Assembly (NCBI RefSeq): GCF_001625365.1
Contig: NZ_LJJF01000001.1
Location: 3,731,001-3,795,000, forward strand
Source: Streptomyces sp. MJM8645
Lineage (GTDB): Bacteria; Actinomycetota; Actinomycetes; Streptomycetales; Streptomycetaceae
Reading direction: 5' to 3'
Length of the DNA stretch: 64,000 nt
The notes beneath the pieces were generated by a model. That model did not search any database and was not told where the DNA came from. It was given only the letters and a program-made list of their open reading frames with translations. Positions 9,095 through 16,459 of the stretch are shown here, one piece after another; position 1 is the stretch's first letter, and each line of letters begins with the position of its first letter. The translations under genes were made by a program, and so were the position numbers.

Positions 9095-10108
9095 ATGGCC
9101 GCACAGCAGCCTCAGGACTCCGCGCGACTCCGGCTGGTCGGACTGCGCCCGGAGCGCCCCGGCCCGTCCGTACCCGCACCGCCTCCGGCACCCGCGCACG
9201 CCGGGCGGGCCACCGCCCCGGGCGGCTTCGCGGACACCCTGCACCTGGCCATCGAGGCCAGCGGCCTCAGCCTGGACAGGATCAGAGCCGCCCTCACCCA
9301 ACGTGGCGTCAGAGTCAGTGTCACGACGCTGAGTTACTGGCGGCGCGGGCGCAGCCAGCCCGAACGGGCCAGCTCGCTGAGGGCCGTCCACCTGCTGGAG
9401 GAACTGCTCGGACTGCCGCACAGCGCGCTCACCTCGCTGCTCGGCCCGCCCCGCCCGCGCGGCCGCTGGGCCGCCGTCGCGAACACCTGCCACCTCGGCC
9501 TGGAGGACGTCTGGCCGGGCGAACGGCAGATCGCGGACATCTTCGCCGAGCTGGACGCCCCGCCGCAGGGCGAACTGGAGCGGCTGAGCATCCACGACTC
9601 GTACTACGTGGACGCCGAGCGGCGCGGCAACCTGCTGCGGATGCGCCAGGTGGTGCGCGCCACCGTCGGCGGCGTGGGCCGCTGCCTGGTCGTGCACAAG
9701 GCCGACGAGGAGGCGACCGGCTGCCCGGAGATCACCTCGGTGCGGCACGGCCGGCTGGGCCGGGTCCGGCGCCGCCCGGAGGCCGGCCTGACCGTCGGCG
9801 AGCTGATGCTGGACCGCCCGCTGGCGCTCGGCGACAGCACGGTCTTCGAGTACGAGGTGGAGATCCCGCCGGGCGGCCCGACGCTGGAGTACAGCCGCCG
9901 CTTCGCCACCCCGGTGCGCGAGTACGTGCTCCAGGTGCACTTCGACCCGGCGGCCGTCCCCGCACACTGCGAGCGCTACGACCGCGAGCCGGGCGCGGAC
10001 GTCGACCACCGCCGCGAGCAGCTCTGGATCGGCGCCTCCGCGAGTGCCCACGTGCTCGCCCCGGACCAGCAGCCCGGACACATCGGCATCCGCTGGGAGT
10101 GGCAGTAG
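9095..10108 (+). CDS. XRE-like helix-turn-helix protein of unknown role
   Basis: A 337-residue soluble protein. An N-terminal proline-rich stretch (residues 15-40) leads into a helix-turn-helix-like region (about 47-115: FADTLHLAIEASGLSLDRIRAAL, VSVTTLSYWRRGRSQPERASSL). That layout recalls XRE regulators that choose a site by YWRRGR-type recognition helices. The C-terminal 200 residues contain no motif I recognise; they are rich in beta-strand-like sequence and may sense a ligand. The ATG at 9095 is chosen because GGGAGG lies 8 bases upstream; a GTG at 8999 is possible but has no ribosome site. It is transcribed alone. A regulatory role is likely; the target is unknown. Confidence 0.65.
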   Translation: MAAQQPQDSARLRLVGLRPERPGPSVPAPPPAPAHAGRATAPGGFADTLHLAIEASGLSLDRIRAALTQRGVRVSVTTLSYWRRGRSQPERASSLRAVHLLEELLGLPHSALTSLLGPPRPRGRWAAVANTCHLGLEDVWPGERQIADIFAELDAPPQGELERLSIHDSYYVDAERRGNLLRMRQVVRATVGGVGRCLVVHKADEEATGCPEITSVRHGRLGRVRRRPEAGLTVGELMLDRPLALGDSTVFEYEVEIPPGGPTLEYSRRFATPVREYVLQVHFDPAAVPAHCERYDREPGADVDHRREQLWIGASASAHVLAPDQQPGHIGIRWEWQ

Positions 10109-10305
10109 CCGCCCCCCGGCGTCCAGTCATCCCTGACATCCAGCCGCCCCCGCCGTCCTCGAACCGGCCCGTGCACCCCCGCCACGCCTGACCGGCCGCC
10201 AGGCCCCGCACCGGCACTACCGTCTCCTCCTCGCCCCCGCCACGCCCGGGCCGCCGAACGGTTGTCACCCGTCCGGCGCAATCCGCCGTGCCACCTTCCG
10301 CCCGC

Positions 10306-10325
10306 TTTGGGACTTTGGTCCCGAT
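10306..10325. promoter_or_regulatory. DevR/DosR-like palindrome upstream of the NlpC/P60-type gene
   Basis: TTTGGGACTTTGGTCCCGAT contains inverted arms GGGAC/GTCCC. It resembles the DevR (DosR) dormancy box that I recall as TTSGGGACTWWAGTCCCSAA, matching 17 of 20 positions by eye. It lies 82 bases before the ATG at 10408. Regulation by a DevR-type response regulator is only an inference. Confidence 0.4.
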
Positions 10326-10407
10326 AACACGCGGGGCCGGCCCGGGAAGGCCAGTCCTGTCACGCCGTCAGGCGTCGACCAGGAAGACCGCAGGAAAGAG
10401 GCGGAGC

Positions 10408-11748
10408 ATGACCCGTACCGACCACCTGTCCCCGCTGCTGGAGTTCGACGAGGTCGAACCGGACGAGGACTGCATATGCGGGGGCTGCAGCGCCCGCCGC
10501 CGCGCCCGGCGGCACGCCGCACCGGTCCACGAGGGCGGGCACGCCGCGGCCCGCAGCATCCGCCGCCGGGCCGCCGTGCTGATGGCCGCCGTCGGCACCG
10601 CGGTGGGCGGCGGGACGGCCGCCGCCGGACACGCCACCGCCGCCCCCACCCCCGGCCCCACCCCGGGCGGCAGCAGCACCGCCCAGCCCCCGCAGACCCC
10701 GCAGGGCGAGGTCAGCGGCCTCTACGGACAAGCGCCCGGCGCCCGCGCCTTCGCCGCCCCGCGCGCCGCCACCCAGCCGCCCACCCGGGCGCAGATCATC
10801 CAGCGCGCCCAGGGCTGGGTCGACCAGCAGGTGCCGTACGGCATGGGCAGCTACTGGTCGGACGGCTACCGCCAGGACTGCTCCGGCTTCGTCTCGATGG
10901 CCTGGGGCCTCGGCAGCAGCCAGACCACCTGGACCCTGCCGAACTTCGCCGAGCGGATCGGCAAGGCCGACCTCCAGCCCGGCGACGTGCTGATCTACAA
11001 CAACCCGGCCAGCCCGCAGTCCGGGTCGCACGTGACGATCTTCGGCGGCTGGACGGACTCCTCCCTCACCCGCTACCTCGCCTACGAGCAGACCTCCCCC
11101 GGCACCAAGAAGCGCGACACCCCGTACGCCTACTGGAACAACTCCGGCGCCTACGTCCCGTACCGCTACACCGGCCTGTCCGGCGGCAGCAACGACGGCG
11201 CCCCGGCCACCGCCTTCCCGGGCACGGACAAATTCGGCCCCGGCGCGAACAACGCGTACGTCACCGAGCTCGGCCGGCTGCTGGTGCAGCGCGGTGGCGC
11301 CCGGTTCTACTCCGAGGGGCCCGACCCGCGCTGGGGCGAGGCCGACCGGCGGGCCACCCAGGCCTTCCAGGAGGCCCAGGGCTGGCGCGGCGCCGAGGCC
11401 GACGGCATCCCCGGCAAGGACACCTGGGACTACCTGGTCAACGGCAAGGGCCGCGCCATCGGCGCCGGCACCACCCCGCTGCCGCCGCCGGTCCAGCCCG
11501 GCACCGGGGCGCCCGCCTTCCCCGGCCGGCAGTACTTCGGCCCGGGTCAGAACAACGACCAGGTCCGCCTGCTGGGCGAGCAGCTGGTCCGCAAGGGCTT
11601 CGGCGGCTCGTACGGCGTCGGCCCCGGCCCGCGCTGGAGCGAGAGCGACCGGCGGGCCGTCCAGGCCTTCCAGCAGGCCCAGGGCTGGCGCGGCGCCGAG
11701 GCCGACGGCTACCCCGGCCCGGACACCTGGCGCCGGCTCTTCGCCTAG
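10408..11748 (+). CDS. Secreted NlpC/P60- or CHAP-like hydrolase with two peptidoglycan-binding repeats
   Basis: A 446-residue protein. The long N-terminus has a CICGGC cysteine cluster (22-27), an arginine stretch and a hydrophobic segment at about 52-75. The catalytic part covers about 125-255, with Cys158 in YRQDCSGFVSM and His208 in SGSHVTIFGG. This Cys-His arrangement is that of NlpC/P60-like cell-wall hydrolases. Two C-terminal repeats of about 80-90 residues follow (FPGTDKFGPGANN... and FPGRQYFGPGQNN...), each ending in an AFQxAQGWRGAEADGxPGxDTW block. They resemble peptidoglycan-binding domains. It probably acts in wall remodelling outside the membrane. The gene is preceded by a DevR-like palindrome, and its TAG stop lies inside the left arm of the inverted-repeat element at 11746-11941. 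Confidence 0.8.
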   Translation: MTRTDHLSPLLEFDEVEPDEDCICGGCSARRRARRHAAPVHEGGHAAARSIRRRAAVLMAAVGTAVGGGTAAAGHATAAPTPGPTPGGSSTAQPPQTPQGEVSGLYGQAPGARAFAAPRAATQPPTRAQIIQRAQGWVDQQVPYGMGSYWSDGYRQDCSGFVSMAWGLGSSQTTWTLPNFAERIGKADLQPGDVLIYNNPASPQSGSHVTIFGGWTDSSLTRYLAYEQTSPGTKKRDTPYAYWNNSGAYVPYRYTGLSGGSNDGAPATAFPGTDKFGPGANNAYVTELGRLLVQRGGARFYSEGPDPRWGEADRRATQAFQEAQGWRGAEADGIPGKDTWDYLVNGKGRAIGAGTTPLPPPVQPGTGAPAFPGRQYFGPGQNNDQVRLLGEQLVRKGFGGSYGVGPGPRWSESDRRAVQAFQQAQGWRGAEADGYPGPDTWRRLFA

Positions 11749-11941
11749 GCCCTGTCCGGCCGATCTTGGCGGATCAGCCCGCGGCGTTGGGCGCCCGGCT
11801 GGGCGTGCGCCCAAATCGTCCTCGTACTGGACGTACTTGGGCGATTCGGGCGTGCGTCCAGGCGGGATGCGTAATGGGGGTACCTCCCGGCCGAAGGCTG
11901 GGGGAGTCGCGGGCCCGGCAAGATCGGCCGGACAGGGCCTA
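11746..11941. repeat. 196-bp inverted-repeat element (copy A)
   Basis: The ends are perfect 23-base inverted repeats (11746-11768 and 11919-11941), built around GGCCCTGTCCGGCCGATCTT. The interior holds GGATCAGCCCGCGGCGTTGG (from 11771), a CGTCCTCGTACTGGACGTAC segment and GGGGGTACCTCCCGGCCGAA. The left end includes the stop codon of the gene before it. Its inner 31-base block (11771-11801) matches 27 of 31 bases of 20017-20047 in copy B. No open frame or transposase is inside. The long stem could also act as a terminator. It looks like a small non-autonomous repeat; similar motifs are, as I recall, dispersed in Streptomyces genomes. Confidence 0.75.
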
Positions 11942-11982
11942 GCCCGTGAACGGCGTGGTGCCCGCCCGGCGGGCGCCACGCC

Positions 11983-12756
11983 TCACCCCTGCGGCTTCGA
12001 CGACATCCAGTGGAAGAGGCCCATCGCCACGCTGGTGGCCAGGTTGAAGCTGGACACCCCCGGCTGCATCGGCACCGAGACCAGGTGGTCCGCCCGCGCC
12101 TTGAGCTCCGCCGAGACCCCGTGCCGCTCGGTGCCGAAGGCGAGCAGCGCGTCGTCCGGGAACGGCAGCGTCCGGATGTCCGCGCCCTCCGGGTCCAGCA
12201 CGTACAGCGGCCCGGCGGGCAGCTCCGGCAGGGCCAGCCGCTCCACCGCGGTGGCGAAGTGCAGGCCCGCGCTGCCGCGCAGCACGGTCGGGTGCCAGGG
12301 GTCCAGATCGCCGGTGGTCACCACGCCGGTGGCGCCGAAGCCGGCCGCCAGCCGGATCACCGCCCCGACGTTGCCCAGGTTGCGCGGGTTCTCCAGCAGC
12401 ACCACCGGGGCCGGGCGCGGGCGCCGGGCCAGGGCCGCCAGGTTCGCCCCGACGGACGGCCGCGCGGCCAGGGCGACCACCCCGGTCGGGTGCAGCCGGG
12501 GTGCCAGCGTCCGCAGCCGGTCCTCGGGCAGCTCCACCGCCAGCGTGTCCAGTGCCGGGGCGACGTCCGGCGCCAGTTCCCCGGCCAGGGCCAGCAGCGC
12601 CGCCCGGTCGGCGGTCAGCACCCGCCGGACGTCCCCGCCGAAGCGCAGCGCGTGCTTCAGCGGGTGGAACCCGTCCAGCAGGACGGCCCCCGGCTCCCGC
12701 TCCGCCGCCCGCCACGCCCGCAGCACCTCGTCGTCCATGGCGTTCATGGCGTTCAC
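11983..12756 (-). CDS. SpoU/TrmH family RNA 2'-O-methyltransferase
   Basis: A 257-residue SPOUT methyltransferase that would transfer a methyl group from S-adenosylmethionine to a 2'-OH in rRNA or tRNA. All three motifs are visible: motif 1 LLENPRNLGNVGAVIRLA (about residues 118-135), motif 2 AFGTERHGVS (about 203-212) and motif 3 VPMQPGVSSFNLATSVAM (about 227-244). An N-terminal substrate-binding region precedes the catalytic knot. The start is ambiguous because ATGAACGCC occurs twice, followed by ATGGAC, giving M1, M4 and M7. The first ATG overlaps the TGA of the upstream TetR gene (ATGA), which suggests translational coupling. The target nucleotide cannot be told. Confidence 0.88.
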   Translation of the reverse strand: MNAMNAMDDEVLRAWRAAEREPGAVLLDGFHPLKHALRFGGDVRRVLTADRAALLALAGELAPDVAPALDTLAVELPEDRLRTLAPRLHPTGVVALAARPSVGANLAALARRPRPAPVVLLENPRNLGNVGAVIRLAAGFGATGVVTTGDLDPWHPTVLRGSAGLHFATAVERLALPELPAGPLYVLDPEGADIRTLPFPDDALLAFGTERHGVSAELKARADHLVSVPMQPGVSSFNLATSVAMGLFHWMSSKPQG

Positions 12757-13490
12757 TCTGCCACCTCGCCCGAGGCCGTCTGATCCAGGGCCACCTGATC
12801 CAGGACCGCCTGATCCGGGGCCACCCCGCCCGGGGCCACCCCGCCCGGGACGATCCCGCCCGGGTCGGGCTCGCCGGGGCGGCCGGCGGCGGCGATCACC
12901 TCGTCGAAGCCGAGCGGCCGGCCGGTCGGGCCGTCCGGATCGGCGGCCAGGCCGGCGAGCGCGAGGTCGAGGTGCCGGTGGACCAGCGAGCCGTCCGCGT
13001 CGAGCGCGGCCAGCGCGCCCGGCAGCGGGCGGGACACCCGGACGCAGAGCAGCACCAGGTCGCCCATCCCCACGTCGGCCCGCAGCCGCCCGACGTCCTG
13101 GGCGGCGCGCAGCAGTGCCTCGACGGCGGTGACGGCGTCGCGGCGGACGGCGACCAGGTCCTGGTCCACCACCAGCCGCTCCAGCAGCACCACGATCGCC
13201 GCGCCCATCCGCAGGTCGGCGGCGGCGTGCACGAAGCGGCGCAGCGCCCGGTACGGGTCGGTCTCGTCGCGGCGGGCCTGTGCGGCGGCCTCGGCGAGCC
13301 GGGCCAGCAGGTCGGTGACCAGGGCGCGGACCAGGGCCTCCCGGTCGGGGAAGCGCCGGTAGAGGGTGGCCGGGCCTACCCCGGCCCGGCGGACCACGGC
13401 GTCCAGCGGGGCGTCCGGGCCCCGTTCCAGGAACACCTCGCAGGCGGCGTCCAGGATCCTGCGCCGGCTGCGTTCCGCGTCGGCCCTCAT
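12753..13490 (-). CDS. TetR family regulator with a repetitive C-terminus
   Basis: A 245-residue TetR-type repressor. The helix-turn-helix is near residues 8-55 (RRRILDAACEVFLERG, VVRRAGVGPATLYRRFPDREALV). The ATG at 13490 is preceded by GGGAG with a 6-base spacer; an in-frame TTG at 13496 is less likely. The C-terminal 30 residues are pentapeptide repeats (PGGIV-PGGVA-PGGVA-PDQAV-LDQVA-LDQTA), an odd low-complexity tail not normal for the family. The gene is divergent from 13590, and two near-identical 15-base palindromes lie between them, so it probably represses itself and that neighbour. The stop overlaps the start of the methyltransferase gene. Confidence 0.87.
   Translation of the reverse strand: MRADAERSRRRILDAACEVFLERGPDAPLDAVVRRAGVGPATLYRRFPDREALVRALVTDLLARLAEAAAQARRDETDPYRALRRFVHAAADLRMGAAIVVLLERLVVDQDLVAVRRDAVTAVEALLRAAQDVGRLRADVGMGDLVLLCVRVSRPLPGALAALDADGSLVHRHLDLALAGLAADPDGPTGRPLGFDEVIAAAGRPGEPDPGGIVPGGVAPGGVAPDQAVLDQVALDQTASGEVAE
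12781..12870. repeat. 15-bp minisatellite (6 units) in the 3' end of the TetR gene
   Basis: Six 15-base units run end to end, for example TGATCCAGGGCCACC, TGATCCAGGACCGCC, TGATCCGGGGCCACC and CCGCCCGGGGCCACC. They encode the pentapeptide tail of the regulator. The period is a multiple of three, so copy changes would keep the frame. Confidence 0.85.
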
Positions 13491-13506
13491 CGGCAACTCC
13501 CTAACC

Positions 13507-13560
13507 GGAGAAATTCTCTCCCCCTATGTTAGCGTCCAGTGAAGCGGAGAAAATCTCTCC
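13507..13560. promoter_or_regulatory. Twin TetR-type operators in the divergent promoter
   Basis: Two near-identical imperfect palindromes, GGAGAAATTCTCTCC (13507-13521) and GGAGAAAATCTCTCC (13546-13560), are spaced 39 bases start to start. They differ at one base and lie between the TetR start (13490) and the neighbouring start (13590). This is the layout expected of a repressor acting on both divergent promoters. Confidence 0.75.
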
Positions 13561-13589
13561 GCATCGTTGAGGAGCCGAGGAGTGACGCC

Positions 13590-14258
13590 GTGACCACCAC
13601 CGCGCTCACCGTCCACACCGACATCGACGGCACCAGCCACCCGCGCGAGGCCGTCCTCGCCTGGGAGCTCGACCGCGCCCGCACCGCCCTGCGCCTGCTC
13701 AAGCAGCGCCTCGGCGACGACCGGACGCGCGAACTGCTCACCCCCGACACCACCGCCGCCGACACCGCCCTGGCCGCCTGGGCCCACGCCTCCGGCGGCC
13801 GGTGGAGCACCGCCGTCACCGAGCTCACCGCCACCGGCATCGACGCCGACCGCTTCCTCACCTGGTGGCAGGGCCGCCTGCACGCCCCCGACCGGGACGC
13901 CCTGCTCGCCGCCAACCCCGAGCACTACCTGGCCGACTCCACCGGCGAACGGGTCGAGATCATCGAGACCCTCGGCACCGGCCCGGCCCGCTTCTTCCTG
14001 CGCTTCCACGACGACGTCCCGATCGCCGGGCCCGGCCACCAGGCCTTCCCGGTCCGCATCGGCGGCACCGGCACCCTCGCCGACGGCACCGAGGTGCTGC
14101 GGGTGATGCACGAGTTCGCCGACACCCCGGACGGCCTGCGGATCCGCCTCACCGTCCAGTTCCCCGAGGCCGCCCCCGCCCTCCTCGGCACCGGCCACCA
14201 GTGGCACTTCGCCTGCGAGTTCGCCAACTGGCTGGAGGCCGCCGCCCGCGCCGCCTGA
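13590..14258 (+). CDS. Conserved-looking protein of unknown function, TetR-controlled
   Basis: A 222-residue soluble protein with no signal peptide or membrane segment and no motif I can name. It starts at GTG 13590 (MTTTALTVHTDIDGTSHPRE), with GAGGAG-like purines upstream. The N-terminal third is helical (AVLAWELDRARTALRLLKQRL). The C-terminal half alternates strands and ends in a helix (WHFACEFANWLEAAARA), a pattern that could fit an SRPBCC-like ligand-binding fold, but I cannot show it. The divergent TetR gene and the two operators suggest it is induced by a small molecule. The third-position GC bias supports real coding. Confidence 0.7.
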   Translation: MTTTALTVHTDIDGTSHPREAVLAWELDRARTALRLLKQRLGDDRTRELLTPDTTAADTALAAWAHASGGRWSTAVTELTATGIDADRFLTWWQGRLHAPDRDALLAANPEHYLADSTGERVEIIETLGTGPARFFLRFHDDVPIAGPGHQAFPVRIGGTGTLADGTEVLRVMHEFADTPDGLRIRLTVQFPEAAPALLGTGHQWHFACEFANWLEAAARAA

Positions 14259-14294
14259 CGCCCCGGCGCCGTTCGCCTCCCCGACGTTCGCCCC

Positions 14295-14327
14295 CGCCGT
14301 TCGCCCTTCCAGGAGGGGCGAACGGCG
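14295..14327. terminator. Bidirectional terminator between convergent genes
   Basis: A perfect 12-base-pair stem (CGCCGTTCGCCC / GGGCGAACGGCG) with a 9-base loop fills the gap between the stops at 14258 and 14329, so it probably serves both strands. Confidence 0.7.
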
Positions 14328-14328
14328 C

Positions 14329-16449
14329 CTACTGCGGCCCCCGCACGTCCTCCCGCCCCCGCAACGCCCGTTCCAGGTCCTTCAGCGCCTGCCCCAGCAG
14401 CCGCGTCCCCGCCCGCACCACGTCCCGCTGCACCCCCGCCGGCGCCTGCGCCAGCCGTTCCTCCAGCCGCGCCTGCGCCTCCCGCACGGCGCCGAACTCC
14501 ACCGGCTGCCCGGTGAGCAGCGCCGCCCCCGCGAGCGCGGTGGCCAGCCGCAGCTCCTCCGCGTACTCCGCCGTCCCCGGCACCGGGTCGGCGTCGGCGG
14601 CCGGCAGGTGCGCCTCCAGCAGGACGGCGACCCGCCCCAGGTGCCCGACGGCCGCCCGGGCCCGGTCGACCTGGCGCCGGGACACCCCGGGCAGCCCGGA
14701 GGCGTGCCGGCCCGGTTCGGCGTCGGCGCGCTGCATGGCCTGGAGCAGTTCCGAGCGGGCCTCCCGGGAGTCCAGTAGCGCGGCCCGCACGGCCCGCCCG
14801 CGCGGCGCGGCCGGGTCCTCGTAGCAGGCGACCACCGCGGCCGCGTACCGCCCGGCGGCGGCGAGCCACTCGGCCAGCCGCTCCCCGAGCCGGGCGGTCT
14901 GCCAGGTCGGGAAGAGCGCGTACGTCACCAGCGCCACCGACCCGCCGAGCAGGGTGAGCCCGACCCGTTCGAAGGCCGTCGTGAGCGGGTTCCCGGCCTG
15001 GAGCCCGAGCAGGAACACCACGTACGTCGAGATCCCGACCGTCGTCAGCGCGTACCCGGTCTGGAACGCGAGGTACGACCCGCCGATGCACAGCACGGCC
15101 AGCGCGGCCAGCACCCACTCCCCGGGGTGGGTGAGCTGCACCACCAGCGTCGAGACGGCGACCCCGACGACCGTCCCGGCCAGCCGGGCGACACCCCGGC
15201 TGTAGGTCTGGGCGAAGTCCGGCCGCATCACCATCGCGGCGGTCATCGGCGCCCAGTAGCCGTGGTGGAAGCCGACCAGTCGGGCCAGCAGGTAGGCGAC
15301 GGTGACCACCCCGGCGAGCCGGACGGCGTGCTGGAAGATCGCCGAGCGCGGCCGCAGCTGCCGGCGCACCGTCCGCAGCGCGACCGGCAGCATCCGGAGG
15401 ATCGACGGCTTGTGCAGCGCCCCGCCCGCGCCGATCACGGGTGTGGTGATGGTGTCCGCGTCGCCCCGCTCCAGCGTGTCCGCGGCCTTGCGCAGCAGCC
15501 CGCCCAGCCGGCGGGCCGACCGCCGGGCCGCCCCCTGCAGCCGCGGCCCCTCGTCCGGCGGGACCAGGGTGAGCGTGGGCGCCGAGCGGGGCAGCCGGAC
15601 GGGGTCGCCGGTGCGGACGGCCCGGGCCAGGGCGTCCATGACCTCGGCGGCGGCCGCCAGCACCTCACGGGCCCGGTCGCGTTCGGGCCCCTCCTCCGGG
15701 GCGCCCACCTTGGGGTCGGCGAGCGCGGCCAGGGTGGGCCGGATGCGCTCGGCGAGGCCGCGCAGGCCGCGCAGTTCGGCCGGCCGGTGGCGGTCCTGCC
15801 AGGGGGTCAGGGCGGCGGCGTGCCGGGCCGTCATGAACGGCGCCGGGTCGACGTGCGCGGTCGGGTCCTGCCTCAACCTGCGCGCGTAGTCGGCGAGTTC
15901 CGCGTAGGTGTCGGCGAGGGCGTCCCGCTGGGCACTCCAGCTCCCGATCGGCCACAGGGTGATGACGACGGCTTGGACGACCCCGCCGAGGGCGGCGACC
16001 AGCCCGTGTCCGAGCGCGGCGGTCGCGCTGACCGGGAGCTGGACGACGATCAGCATCACCGAGACGGTGTTGGTCGCGACCACCCCGGCGGTCGGCCCGA
16101 TCGCCCAGGCGAGCCCGGCGCCGAAGGCCCACACCGCGAGCAGCACCGGGAACAACCCGGGCACCCCGGCCGCCAGGTAGCCGAGGAAGGTGCTGACCCC
16201 GAGCCCGGCCCCGGCCGCGACGGCGAGGCTGGCCCGGGGCCGGAAGCTGCGCTGGAAGGTGGCCGTGCCGGCGATGAAGGCGCCCATCGCGGCCGAGGTG
16301 GCGAGCGCGACCCCGCCGAGCGCGAGGGTGGGGAAGAGCACCAACGCCACCGCGACGGCCCCGCGCAGGGCCCGCTTGGGGTCGGTGAGCGCCCGGTCGA
16401 GGGTGAGTCCGGTCCGCGCGGTGTCGCGAAGGGCGGCGAACCAGGACAT
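14329..16449 (-). CDS. FUSC-family inner-membrane protein (aromatic acid exporter-like)
   Basis: A 706-residue membrane protein with the duplicated FUSC layout. A first cluster of five or six transmembrane segments lies at about residues 28-170 (ALRGAVAVALVLFPTLALGG and following). A cytoplasmic region of about 200 residues comes next. A second cluster begins near 365 (VRLAGVVTVAYLLARLVGFHHGYWAPMTAAMVMRPDFAQTYSRGVARLAGTVVG). The family includes AaeB and fusaric-acid resistance proteins that export aromatic acids. The substrate here is unknown. The gene begins 10 bases after the stop of the HTTM gene on the same strand, so DUF5819-HTTM-FUSC may be one operon. Confidence 0.85.
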   Translation of the reverse strand: MSWFAALRDTARTGLTLDRALTDPKRALRGAVAVALVLFPTLALGGVALATSAAMGAFIAGTATFQRSFRPRASLAVAAGAGLGVSTFLGYLAAGVPGLFPVLLAVWAFGAGLAWAIGPTAGVVATNTVSVMLIVVQLPVSATAALGHGLVAALGGVVQAVVITLWPIGSWSAQRDALADTYAELADYARRLRQDPTAHVDPAPFMTARHAAALTPWQDRHRPAELRGLRGLAERIRPTLAALADPKVGAPEEGPERDRAREVLAAAAEVMDALARAVRTGDPVRLPRSAPTLTLVPPDEGPRLQGAARRSARRLGGLLRKAADTLERGDADTITTPVIGAGGALHKPSILRMLPVALRTVRRQLRPRSAIFQHAVRLAGVVTVAYLLARLVGFHHGYWAPMTAAMVMRPDFAQTYSRGVARLAGTVVGVAVSTLVVQLTHPGEWVLAALAVLCIGGSYLAFQTGYALTTVGISTYVVFLLGLQAGNPLTTAFERVGLTLLGGSVALVTYALFPTWQTARLGERLAEWLAAAGRYAAAVVACYEDPAAPRGRAVRAALLDSREARSELLQAMQRADAEPGRHASGLPGVSRRQVDRARAAVGHLGRVAVLLEAHLPAADADPVPGTAEYAEELRLATALAGAALLTGQPVEFGAVREAQARLEERLAQAPAGVQRDVVRAGTRLLGQALKDLERALRGREDVRGPQ

Positions 16450-16459
16450 ACGGGTCAGC

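Noticed and set aside
10109..10407. Possible c-di-AMP (ydaO-type) riboswitch before the NlpC/P60-type gene
   Set aside because: Such genes often carry one in Streptomyces, but the conserved GGGTGAATC-like and GGGGAACC-like blocks are missing here.
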